DNA from: JAVBPB01 sp031549965
GTDB taxonomy: Bacteria > Bacillota > Clostridia > Lachnospirales > Lachnospiraceae
Assembly (NCBI GenBank): GCA_031549965.1
Contig: JAVBPB010000040.1
Coordinates: 1-30,241, forward strand
Direction: 5' to 3'
Length of the DNA stretch: 30,241 nt
Shown here: in pieces, positions 1 to 6,453 of the stretch
Numbering within the stretch: the stretch's first letter is position 1
How the letters are laid out: each line of letters begins with the position of its first letter
The notes under the pieces: generated by a model
Database searches by the model: none
What the model saw: only the letters and a program-made list of their open reading frames with translations
What the model was told of the DNA's origin: nothing
Made by a program: the position numbers and the translations under genes

Positions 1-176
1 AGCATGTTTTTTACAAGCCTTTGCAAGCAAAGTCTTGACAAAACATAAACGCTTCGTCGGCCGGTCTGCACAATTGGATATATATACACTCATATTCATT
101 TGAAAAATTAATTTACCGTGTTGAAAGGACTTTTTCAGTGATCTCAGCGGGCTACGCCGAGGCTTTTTGGCATATG
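1..176. mobile_element. Possible insertion-sequence end / remnant
   Basis: No complete gene is present. A rightward frame is open from the window edge to a stop at 101-103 and encodes a basic tail (it contains KVLTKHKRFVGRSAQ) that I do not recognise. About 25 bases later, at 127-140, is GGACTTTTTCAGTG, a string reminiscent of the terminal repeats of IS1182-type transposons. The local base composition (gcgggctacgccgagg near 147) is also richer in G+C than the surroundings. A transposase C-terminus followed by its terminal repeat would fit, but only one end is in view and no partner repeat can be checked. This is an inference from memory of such ends. Confidence 0.25.
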
Positions 177-464
177 CTATCTGGAAAATAGACCAGAATT
201 TTTGCATAAGAAATTACAAAACGGGGTACTAGTATCTGACGTACATCCCAAACAATTTATTTTTTTATAATGAATATCCATATTAAATTTATTATTTAAA
301 TTTTGAGCTTTAATTTTACGAAGTTCATCATCATCAGTAAGAGTAGCCTTTAATATATCACAATTTAAGCAGTTGCACCCACATCTGCCCAAAAATACAT
401 TTTTTATTAACCCCATTGTAACCATATCATATAAAAAATTAAAAATCACATTAATTGAATCCAT
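177..464 (-). CDS. DUF3795 family cysteine-rich protein, short at the C-terminus
   Basis: The start is placed at ATG 462-464 because AGGTG (473-477) lies 8 bases ahead of it. The longer frame from TTG 524 would begin at the transcription start of the promoter at 529-557. The 95-residue product has the DUF3795 layout: CGCNCLNCDI, then a DDDELRKIKAQ helix, then NCLGC and CNFLC. The paired cysteines suggest metal binding, probably zinc or Fe-S; no function is established for the family. Family members normally continue past the last CxxxC with another cysteine-rich segment, whereas this one stops at SGLFSR. The gene may therefore be truncated by whatever joined it to the possible IS end at 1-176. 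It stands alone behind its own promoter. Confidence 0.65.
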   Translation of the reverse strand: MDSINVIFNFLYDMVTMGLIKNVFLGRCGCNCLNCDILKATLTDDDELRKIKAQNLNNKFNMDIHYKKINCLGCTSDTSTPFCNFLCKNSGLFSR

Positions 465-528
465 ACATATTTCACCTACCTTATAAATTACTTTAGAAAT
501 AAAATGACTTATTTTTATTTTCAAAGTA

Positions 529-557
529 ATTATACCGTATTATTCCATTAATGTCTT
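529..557 (-). promoter_or_regulatory. Sigma-A-type promoter for the DUF3795 gene
   Basis: Read leftward, a perfect -10 (TATAAT, 529-534) sits 17 bases from a -35 of AAGACA (552-557), which matches TTGACA at 4 of 6 positions. Transcription would start near 522, which argues against the upstream TTG start. Confidence 0.6.
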
Positions 558-631
558 GATTTAGATTCTGAATTTTAGTCTTAGCTTATACAAAGATTAT
601 ATTTAATGCACAATTAATCCGATACAAAGCT

Positions 632-1513
632 CTATAAAGTTCTTTGTGATATAAGAATTTTCACATATGAATCAAGCAACTTAAACAACCATGTATCCAA
701 ATGAGAAAACTTAAAACCAATTGTTTCTGATTTACATAAATTCATACTATATTCTGGTGTTCCATTATATGGACCAATACTGCCATCATTAGAAAGAATC
801 GCTTTTATACCAGTTTTGTTTTCAATATAATTAATTATATGAAGCAGTGAGGCACTTCCATAACTTGCTGCATTTATACAACCACTAAAATCCTTATCAG
901 AGATCCATGCAAGAAATTTACCAGCTTCTCTTGACTGAATAAATGCCATTTTTTCAGTCAAATTATCTATGTATATAGGCTTAGATTTTATAATATGCTC
1001 TACATAAAAATAGAGCCGTTTTGTGTAATCATCTTCGCCTATTACATATGGAAATCTCACTGCTACAGCAGGAAAATTGGAATAAGTTTGAAATAATGCA
1101 CATTCCGCCTGACGTTTTATTTCGTCATATGGAAAATCATTTCGTGAACACCATTTTAGTGGATAAAGGTTAGGTTTAAAGTCCTCTTCTGATAACTGAT
1201 TTTTAATTTCTGGGTATACAGACAAAGTGGATATTTGAATATATCGTTTGCATTTTAATACATCAAGCAGATATTTTATATCATTAGAAGAATAAGCCAG
1301 ACTATCATATACTACATCAAAATATCTGCCGTTTAAAGCATTATATATACTTTCTGGATTTGTACGCTCAAAAACAATTCTGCCTACATTTCTGCCAAAG
1401 CCATCTAAAGTTTGACCTCTTGTAGCAATTGTTACTTTATGACCAGCAGATAATAAACTCTTAACCAAATGAACACCAATATACCTAGTTCCACCAATAA
1501 CTAAAATATTCAT
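632..1513 (-). CDS. NAD-dependent epimerase/dehydratase (extended SDR)
   Basis: This is a 293-residue Rossmann-fold protein. The N-terminal nucleotide motif is GGTRYIG (residues 7-13), a variant of GxxGxxG, after a short beta strand. Strand and helix spacing, the FDVVYDSLAY segment and the catalytic-type YDEIK (Tyr129, Lys133) are those of extended short-chain dehydrogenases acting on nucleotide sugars. ISTLSVYP (around 95) supplies the usual Ser/Thr before the tyrosine. The substrate cannot be told from sequence; the closest general class is NAD-dependent epimerase/dehydratase. It lies 34 bases after an unassigned gene on the same strand and probably shares its transcript. Its start at 1513 has a good AAGGAGAT-like site. 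Confidence 0.85.
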   Translation of the reverse strand: MNILVIGGTRYIGVHLVKSLLSAGHKVTIATRGQTLDGFGRNVGRIVFERTNPESIYNALNGRYFDVVYDSLAYSSNDIKYLLDVLKCKRYIQISTLSVYPEIKNQLSEEDFKPNLYPLKWCSRNDFPYDEIKRQAECALFQTYSNFPAVAVRFPYVIGEDDYTKRLYFYVEHIIKSKPIYIDNLTEKMAFIQSREAGKFLAWISDKDFSGCINAASYGSASLLHIINYIENKTGIKAILSNDGSIGPYNGTPEYSMNLCKSETIGFKFSHLDTWLFKLLDSYVKILISQRTL

Positions 1514-1547
1514 AATATCTCCTTCCTGTTATATCATTGTAATGGCT

Positions 1548-2042
1548 CTATTCACACCAAACAACAATTTCGTAAGGAGTTGTTTGAGCCGGTATGCTCC
1601 TTGTAGCTGGTCCAAAAATTACAATTAGATTTCGGTTCATGAGGTTTCCATAAAATGGCTGCTCATTTTTCAACAATCTTTGTGTATTTGGACCTATATT
1701 TAGCTTTAGTAGTCCATCACTGCTTATTAATTTTTCATTAAAATAGTCTACTTTAACATTTTGGTATGGATTATCCTTTACAATAATAAGTGCCTCATAT
1801 TGAGGCGGATAAATAAGGGGCACTGGAGCATTTTTATCATAATAGCCAGTTATAAAATCTCCAACAAGTATTATTGAAGGGTTCACAAAATAAGTATTAG
1901 GCGAAATAATAAAATTTATAATACCACCACTTCCATTATCAACAGACACTATTTTATAGCACCCTGCTCCCTCATCATTATTTCCTATTGGGAAGTCACT
2001 CATAGCCCTAATAATTCCATAAAAAGAATTAAAATATACCAT
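1548..2042 (-). CDS. Conserved-looking protein of unknown function (164 aa)
   Basis: I do not recognise a named domain. The protein is soluble, rich in beta-strand-forming stretches and Asn/Pro/Gly, with no signal peptide or membrane segment. Notable strings are GCYKIVSVDNGSGG (about 28-41), APVPLIYPPQYEA, and a C-terminal TRSIPAQTTPYEIVVWC. They look like a small single beta-rich domain that could bind a ligand or assemble, not an enzyme with an obvious active site. GGAG lies 9 bases before the ATG at 2042. The epimerase gene starts 34 bases downstream on the same strand, so the two are probably co-transcribed. Confidence 0.7.
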   Translation of the reverse strand: MVYFNSFYGIIRAMSDFPIGNNDEGAGCYKIVSVDNGSGGIINFIISPNTYFVNPSIILVGDFITGYYDKNAPVPLIYPPQYEALIIVKDNPYQNVKVDYFNEKLISSDGLLKLNIGPNTQRLLKNEQPFYGNLMNRNLIVIFGPATRSIPAQTTPYEIVVWCE

Positions 2043-2162
2043 CTATTTCAACTCCGAAATACTTTTCTATTATTATATGTCGCTTGAAAACTTTTGTTAT
2101 TATATATTATTTGTATTCTTTATTAAAAATCCCTCAAAAGTTAAATATCTTAAACAGTAACA

Positions 2163-2348
2163 TCATATGCTTTTTTCCATATGCTTTTTTCCATATGCCT
2201 CAATCCATTTTTCTTTCATCAACAACTGAGTTTCAATATGATAAAAGCCTTCACCATTAACAAGTGTACGCAAATATGCTAAAAAAATCAACCTACTGTG
2301 ACGCTCATAAAATATTGCATAATTCCAGACATTAATTTTGCAAAACAT
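2163..2348 (-). pseudogene. Fragment of a PD-(D/E)XK nuclease domain from an AAA-ATPase-like protein
   Basis: The 61-residue frame contains SRLIFLAYLRTLVNGEGFYH followed by IETQ. This resembles the start of the PD-(D/E)XK domain (PF08011 type) found at the C-terminus of many AAA-ATPase-like proteins of gut Clostridia. In those proteins it is followed by an Arg/Asp segment and the catalytic V/I-E-L-K strand. Here the sequence runs instead into EAYGKKHMEKSI, encoded by a 14-bp tandem repeat, and stops. No ATPase domain lies upstream. I read it as a decayed remnant; a real tiny gene is less likely. The family assignment is from memory of the motif. Confidence 0.5.
2164..2199. repeat. 14-bp tandem repeat, about 2.5 copies
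   Basis: The unit CATATGCTTTTTTC occurs at 2164-2177 and exactly again at 2178-2191, followed by a partial unit CATATGC at 2192-2198. It lies at the 3' end of the PD-(D/E)XK fragment. It looks like a replication-slippage product that fixed the present reading frame. Confidence 0.85.
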
Positions 2349-2399
2349 ACCCAGGATTTAGAATGAATATAATATTATCTGATAGCACTTTTTATTGCC

Positions 2400-2936
2400 T
2401 TATCTTAACTTGATATTCACAGGTAAACCAACCCTCATAAAAAACCTTGCGAAAGCTTGGGATAAATGCTCTCTGTACGGTGGGCATAGTCTTAATCTTA
2501 TATTATTATTTAGTGCAGTCTTTTTAACAATTCCAATAGGTAGAGTATAAATGCTTTTGAAGTCTACTATGTAGTAATCTTGTGAAAAGTCATCACTATT
2601 AAAGTTATTAATTATGTGCAATGAGTTCTGTTGTCCTTTGCATATGCTATCTAAAATGCCATCAATCTGTTTCTTTGTTTTACCTTCTGCTAGTTGCTGT
2701 GCTTCAAAATCTGACTTTGAAAATAATGCACAGATAACAATGTTTTTAGCTTTATTGTTTGCTATATCACAAGCTTGTGTCATTACTATCCCATCAACAA
2801 AAATAATTTTTGATTGCATGATGTCTTCGTTTATCTCACTTGTTTCTAGCAATTCTGTAACAGGGCATCCCTTTATTATATCTCCTTGTGTTATATCTTC
2901 AGAATTTTGAAGTAGCTCATACCATTTATAGTCCAT
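2400..2936 (-). CDS. Uncharacterised protein with QGD and VMTQACD motifs, third gene of an unknown operon
   Basis: The 178-residue protein is soluble, with no membrane segment. Three blocks look conserved: an N-terminal QGDIIKGCPV (17-26), a central GIVMTQACDIANN (49-61), and a C-terminal RLRLCPPYREHLSQAFARFF (roughly 147-166) followed by MRVGLPVNI. The Gln-Ala-Cys-Asp string after a hydrophobic strand could be an active or metal site, but this is inference. I have a general recollection of proteins with a QGD start and a (S/T)Q(A/S)CD core in accessory regions, without a function. The gene starts 3 bases after the stop of the 141-aa gene, so translation is probably coupled. Confidence 0.7.
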   Translation of the reverse strand: MDYKWYELLQNSEDITQGDIIKGCPVTELLETSEINEDIMQSKIIFVDGIVMTQACDIANNKAKNIVICALFSKSDFEAQQLAEGKTKKQIDGILDSICKGQQNSLHIINNFNSDDFSQDYYIVDFKSIYTLPIGIVKKTALNNNIRLRLCPPYREHLSQAFARFFMRVGLPVNIKLR

Positions 2937-2939
2937 ATG

Positions 2940-3365
2940 TTATACCTCATCTTCATAAATGTCTTCGAATTCAAAACTTGGTACATATTTCTCTCTACCA
3001 ATAACTTTCAACGTAATTATTTTTTCTGGATGTTCAGCTTTTAATTCAATCTGTTCAATAACAGTATCATCAAAATTGCTTTCTCGAAAAAAAGTCAATG
3101 TAGATTCACTATTTGTAAAGTTTGAAGGTATTCCCAAAAAACTATTATTTTCATCTGAAAATGTAGAATTACAAGTTTTTGAATAAGATTTTAAAAATGG
3201 ATTGTTGTTTATAGTCATTGATTTCTGACAACCTAATGACGATGATAGAAAAAATGAAGATGATAAAAAAAATGCCAAAGCGACCACCCCTATATTTACA
3301 CCAGAAACAGATGTTTCTTTTGTAGTATATTCTTCATCACTATTATATGTCACTACACCTTTCAT
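2940..3365 (-). CDS. Small membrane-anchored protein of unknown function, second gene of an unknown operon
   Basis: The 141-residue protein has a polar N-terminus of about 20 residues, one hydrophobic stretch (about 22-45, with two Phe/Ser-rich runs of LSSSFF type) ending in LGC, and then a Ser/Asn/Thr-rich region and a charged C-terminus ending FEDIYEDEV. It is predicted to have a single membrane span. The LGC could be a degenerate lipobox, but it sits too far from the N-terminus for a normal signal peptide. No domain is recognised. It begins 2 bases after the 239-aa gene and ends 3 bases before the 178-aa gene, which makes it a structural part of that operon. Confidence 0.65.
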   Translation of the reverse strand: MKGVVTYNSDEEYTTKETSVSGVNIGVVALAFFLSSSFFLSSSLGCQKSMTINNNPFLKSYSKTCNSTFSDENNSFLGIPSNFTNSESTLTFFRESNFDDTVIEQIELKAEHPEKIITLKVIGREKYVPSFEFEDIYEDEV

Positions 3366-3367
3366 AT

Positions 3368-4087
3368 TTATACCTCCATTTTAGAAAAAACATCCTTAAC
3401 TTTATCAAAAATAGCTTTTTTTTCAACCATAATTTCTTCAATTTGGTTCAACTTACCACTTTTAATAAAAGTATATCTATTATTGATATCTAAAGAAAAA
3501 TTCACACCCTCCAGAACAACCTCCCCTTGTGGAATGCTTACCAGATTAGATATATTATTTATTGTTCCTTTGTATTGTGTAAAATTTGAAAATTGTTTAT
3601 TAACAAAATACTTATCGTCTTCAATTGTAGCTACTCGCTGAAATATTTCGTAAATATTATCAATAGAGCTTACACCATTAACTAAACTCTTCATATATTC
3701 TATAGATGTAAAATTTTTAGTATCAATTAATACATTGTTTGTTACACCAAAGTAATAATACTGTTTTACATTCATTTTTTTTAGAAGCTCATAAACCAAC
3801 ATAAAACGTTCATTTACATATTCTTCACATAACAAATAGTCATTTACAAATCCTCCATCAAAATTAACTGAAAAATCTACAGAAATCTGTGAAAAATGTA
3901 TTTGACTATGCCCGTTTTTAGAAGCGAATATAATTCTAGGTGCTTCTGCAACAAAGTCATCAGGAATGGGTGTCGTTATTGGAGGGAGATATTTTTCCTG
4001 TAAAAAGTCTTCTATCATATTAGACTCTCTTCTTATTTTCATAATAGGTTCAAATTTAAAAGAAAATTGAGATTGAATATGTTCCAT
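3368..4087 (-). CDS. Uncharacterised protein resembling the sporadic TIGR04255 type, first gene of an unknown operon
   Basis: The 239-residue soluble protein begins with a beta-like QSQFSFKFEP. It then has a Pro-rich linker (36-50), the strand block PRIIFASKNGHSQIHFSQIS (50-69), and a Tyr/Asn-rich middle with helix YVNERFMLVYELLKKM. The order (short N-terminal strand, P-R-x-x-F-x-S-x-x-G, paired strands, then a helix and further strands) resembles proteins labelled TIGR04255, a sporadically distributed family of unknown function. I am not sure of that match. GGAAGGAG lies just ahead of the ATG at 4087. The two following genes are 2 and 3 bases apart, so this opens a compact three-gene operon. 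Confidence 0.7.
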   Translation of the reverse strand: MEHIQSQFSFKFEPIMKIRRESNMIEDFLQEKYLPPITTPIPDDFVAEAPRIIFASKNGHSQIHFSQISVDFSVNFDGGFVNDYLLCEEYVNERFMLVYELLKKMNVKQYYYFGVTNNVLIDTKNFTSIEYMKSLVNGVSSIDNIYEIFQRVATIEDDKYFVNKQFSNFTQYKGTINNISNLVSIPQGEVVLEGVNFSLDINNRYTFIKSGKLNQIEEIMVEKKAIFDKVKDVFSKMEV

Positions 4088-4264
4088 TGTAGCAACTCCT
4101 TCCTTAAGTTCCTTATTTATATATTATTATATCCATTATATCATATTTATTTATGAAAGTAATTAAAAACTTTAAAATCAACCTTAAATATTAAGCTTTT
4201 CAATAACCAAATTTGAATACTGCATTTACATTTACATAACCACTTTCTTGAATATAGATAGTCT

Positions 4265-4653
4265 CTACCTTACTAATAATCCATTGCTAATGAGCCAGTT
4301 AATAGAATCCTCTGCGTCGCTAAGACTATTGGTTTCTATACCCAAATTTAATTAGGTGCATATTCATCTTACGCTATGCAAATATTCTCAAAATTTATAT
4401 TACCCTTTGTAAATCCTAGATGTTCATCTTTTTGTCCGTTATTATTATGTAGATGGACAAATCCCATTTGAGCATTTAGCTGTTTTATCCCTTCCAAAAC
4501 CTGAGTTTTTGAATGGCAATTTGCATGACCGACATCAAGACATATATTTAACCTTTTATCATTAACTTCTGATATTAAGTCAGGTGTGTGTTCCAACTGG
4601 TTTTCAAGGTGGAATACTGTCTCATAAGATGCTTTTCTTGTCACTTGCATCAC
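4265..4653 (-). pseudogene. Remnant of a sugar phosphate isomerase/epimerase (xylose isomerase-like TIM barrel)
   Basis: The first frame (4653-4369, starting GTG) encodes the middle of a TIM-barrel isomerase: NICLDVGHANCHS, then FVHLHNNNGQKDEHLGF, with the Asp/His and His/Asn metal-ligand strands of the AP-endonuclease-2 superfamily. It stops at 4369. The C-terminus then appears in a different frame at about 4330-4265 as IETNSLSDAEDSINWLISNG, a plausible last helix of the same fold. The N-terminal half is absent: the remnant begins at the last codons of rlmH. One deletion and at least one frameshift are needed to explain this, so it is a pseudogene. Confidence 0.75.
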
Positions 4654-5129
4654 TTATGATACGGCTCATTAGAAATAATCCTAAACCCTCTATAAACCTG
4701 TTCCAATAAAATAACCCTCATCATTTGATGAGGAAATGTCATCTTAGAAAAACTAATCCTTTCATCTGCCCTGTCAAGCACCTCTTTACTAAGTCCAATA
4801 GACCCCCCAATAACAAACGTAATATGGCTTTTTCCATTAACCCCAAGCATCTCAATCTTATTGGCCAATTCCTCAGAAGACAGCATACGCCCTTCAATCT
4901 CAAGAGCAATAACATAAGCATCATCCTTAATGCAATTCAAAATCCGCTTCCCCTCTTTATTCCTAACCAAAATCTCCTCCGCCTCACTAGCCTTATCCAC
5001 TGTCTTCTCATCACCAACTTCAACAATATCCAACTTACAATATTTCCCAAGCCTTTTCACATATTCCATAACAGCCATGGTAAAATACTTCTCTTTAATC
5101 TTCCCAACACATAAAATAGTAATTTTCAT
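4650..5129 (-). CDS. rlmH: 23S rRNA (pseudouridine1915-N3)-methyltransferase
   Basis: The 159-residue SPOUT-class methyltransferase methylates pseudouridine 1915 in helix 69 of 23S rRNA on assembled ribosomes. The N-terminus MKITILCVGKIKEKY, the SAM-binding trefoil-knot segment FVIGGSIGL, the ISFSKMTFPHQMMRVILLEQ block and the C-terminal NEPYHK are all diagnostic and complete. The start is set at ATG 5127-5129 because AAAGGTG lies 6 bases upstream; a GTG three codons earlier overlaps that site. The stop codon overlaps the start of the isomerase remnant, so recombination joined foreign or decayed DNA exactly at the gene's end without damaging it. Confidence 0.95.
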   Translation of the reverse strand: MKITILCVGKIKEKYFTMAVMEYVKRLGKYCKLDIVEVGDEKTVDKASEAEEILVRNKEGKRILNCIKDDAYVIALEIEGRMLSSEELANKIEMLGVNGKSHITFVIGGSIGLSKEVLDRADERISFSKMTFPHQMMRVILLEQVYRGFRIISNEPYHK

Positions 5130-5289
5130 ATCCAACACCTTTAACTAAATTTAATAATACACATAAACAAAACAAAAATAAAACAATATAATATAATTCC
5201 CCAAACTTTTCCCCAAAATCTCATGAAATAATCACACTTATAACTCCAATTCCTTCATTACCAAAATCTTCACATCCCATAACCTACAA

Positions 5290-5446
5290 GAATATTCTGG
5301 CCAATATTATATTTTAAACTTATTTATGCCATGGAAAGGAGACCCAGAAAAAATGGGAGGCTTTCCTCCCATTTTTTCCGTATTAAGGGGCTCCTTGGAA
5401 TGTTTGGCATAACTAAGTTTAAAATATAATATTGGTCAGAATATTC
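5290..5446. repeat. 157-bp long imperfect palindrome (MITE-like)
   Basis: The arms 5290-5331 and 5405-5446 are 42 bases each and are reverse complements with only two mismatches. The ends read GAATATTCTGGCCAATATT and its complement. Inside, a second region pairs loosely (GGAAAGGAG with CTCCTTGGA), and the centre is a perfect 14-bp hairpin. No coding potential and no clear target-site duplication is seen. The structure resembles a miniature inverted-repeat element or a large dispersed hairpin repeat. The inner right half is similar to 28544-28592. Confidence 0.85.
5347..5378. terminator. Bidirectional intrinsic terminator at the palindrome centre
   Basis: GAAAAAATGGGAGG (5347-5360) pairs perfectly with CCTCCCATTTTTTC (5365-5378) around a CTTT loop. 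With A-tract and T-tract on both sides it can stop transcription in either direction. It would end the leftward phosphatase/exporter transcript before rlmH. Confidence 0.75.
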
Positions 5447-5494
5447 CACACAGCGTAAAGGCAACGCACCACCACCCTGAGGGAACCTCAAAAA

Positions 5495-6028
5495 TCACCT
5501 ATTATACTCATAAAGCAACCCATTTTGAACAACCTTAATCCTCTTCCCCTTAAACCCCCTCTTCCTAAGTTCCCTTTGAAAATTAAACAGCATAAACCCA
5601 TGAAAAACAATTAAAACATTCTCCTTCTCCCAATCAATACTATCTAAAAATTTATGTATTCTTCTTCTGGTTCCTTCAATAGTTTCCGGCTGACTCTTTG
5701 ATCTAAAAAACCAAGCCAATCTCCCACAAACATGCCACAGAGCAAATGGTAGCTTAATTCTTTCAGTATTAATAAATGGCATATTATCCACTTCCCTAAG
5801 TAATTTATCAATATGCAAATGCCCGCTATAAACATTTTTAGCTGTTGTAATAGCTCTTGGCAGATCACTTACATAGCATATATCCCATTGTATTCCATAC
5901 ATCTCCACATGATTTTTAATTACTCCAGAAACCTCATACTTTTTTGACCACTCCCTAAATTCTTTGGAAGTCATATATTTTTTATGAGGACAATCTACCT
6001 TAAAGTGTCTTAATAGTCCGATTTTCAT
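5495..6028 (-). CDS. Histidine phosphatase family protein
   Basis: The 177-residue protein is of the phosphoglycerate-mutase-like phosphatase superfamily. The N-terminal MKIGLLRHFKVD carries the RH catalytic histidine motif, SDLPRAITTA supplies the second arginine, LLREVD the acidic proton donor, and VLIVFHGFM the second catalytic histidine. The middle (around 90-125) is shorter and more variable than in true phosphoglycerate mutases, so the substrate is unknown. The start overlaps the stop of the upstream ThrE half by 4 bases, pointing to translational coupling. It is the last gene of the rex-to-exporter run. Confidence 0.85.
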   Translation of the reverse strand: MKIGLLRHFKVDCPHKKYMTSKEFREWSKKYEVSGVIKNHVEMYGIQWDICYVSDLPRAITTAKNVYSGHLHIDKLLREVDNMPFINTERIKLPFALWHVCGRLAWFFRSKSQPETIEGTRRRIHKFLDSIDWEKENVLIVFHGFMLFNFQRELRKRGFKGKRIKVVQNGLLYEYNR

Positions 6029-6453
6029 TTTGTACTCCTTTTTTGAAATGCTCTAAATATTGTATCCATAATTAAAATTGCAATGGCAATAACTCCCGCA
6101 ATTTGTAAAGTATAAATTAAATACTCACTAGCCATTTTATAATCATTAGTAATCATACTATAAACAGTTCTATACATACCAGTACCAGGAACAAGGGGGG
6201 TTATTCCTGAAATCAAAAAAACTGTAACAGGTGTCTTAAAAATTCTGGCAAAGGTATGAGAAAGCAATGATATTACTATTGCAGCACAAAAGCTTGCAAA
6301 CAAAATGGTTGTATTCATTTTAACACAAATCAAATAAATACTCCACCCTATAGCACCAACAATTCCTGTAAAAAATAAAAATTTTTTTGGAACGCTCATA
6401 ACAACTGCCAAAGAAACTACCGCAAAAAATGCACCAAGTATTTGAAAAATCAT
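6025..6453 (-). CDS. Threonine/serine exporter, C-terminal half (ThrE_2/DUF3815 type)
   Basis: The 142-residue integral membrane protein has about four hydrophobic spans and ends in a basic tail (FQKRSTK). PVTVFLISGITPLVPGTGMY is the conserved loop of the ThrE second domain. In Corynebacterium ThrE the two domains are one polypeptide that exports threonine and serine; in Clostridia they are commonly two adjacent genes. It overlaps both neighbours by 4 bases (ATGA type), consistent with equimolar synthesis of a two-subunit exporter. Substrate is by family only. Confidence 0.85.
   Translation of the reverse strand: MIFQILGAFFAVVSLAVVMSVPKKFLFFTGIVGAIGWSIYLICVKMNTTILFASFCAAIVISLLSHTFARIFKTPVTVFLISGITPLVPGTGMYRTVYSMITNDYKMASEYLIYTLQIAGVIAIAILIMDTIFRAFQKRSTK

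Noticed and set aside
4088..4264. Small gene between the three-gene operon and the isomerase remnant
   Set aside because: Only short frames without ribosome sites; the segment holds the AT-rich upstream region of the operon (TATAAT-like strings near 4130) but no convincing -35.
4725..5148. Frames of 129 and 72 residues opposite rlmH
   Set aside because: Both are shadows of a fully conserved rlmH on the other strand and lack ribosome sites.
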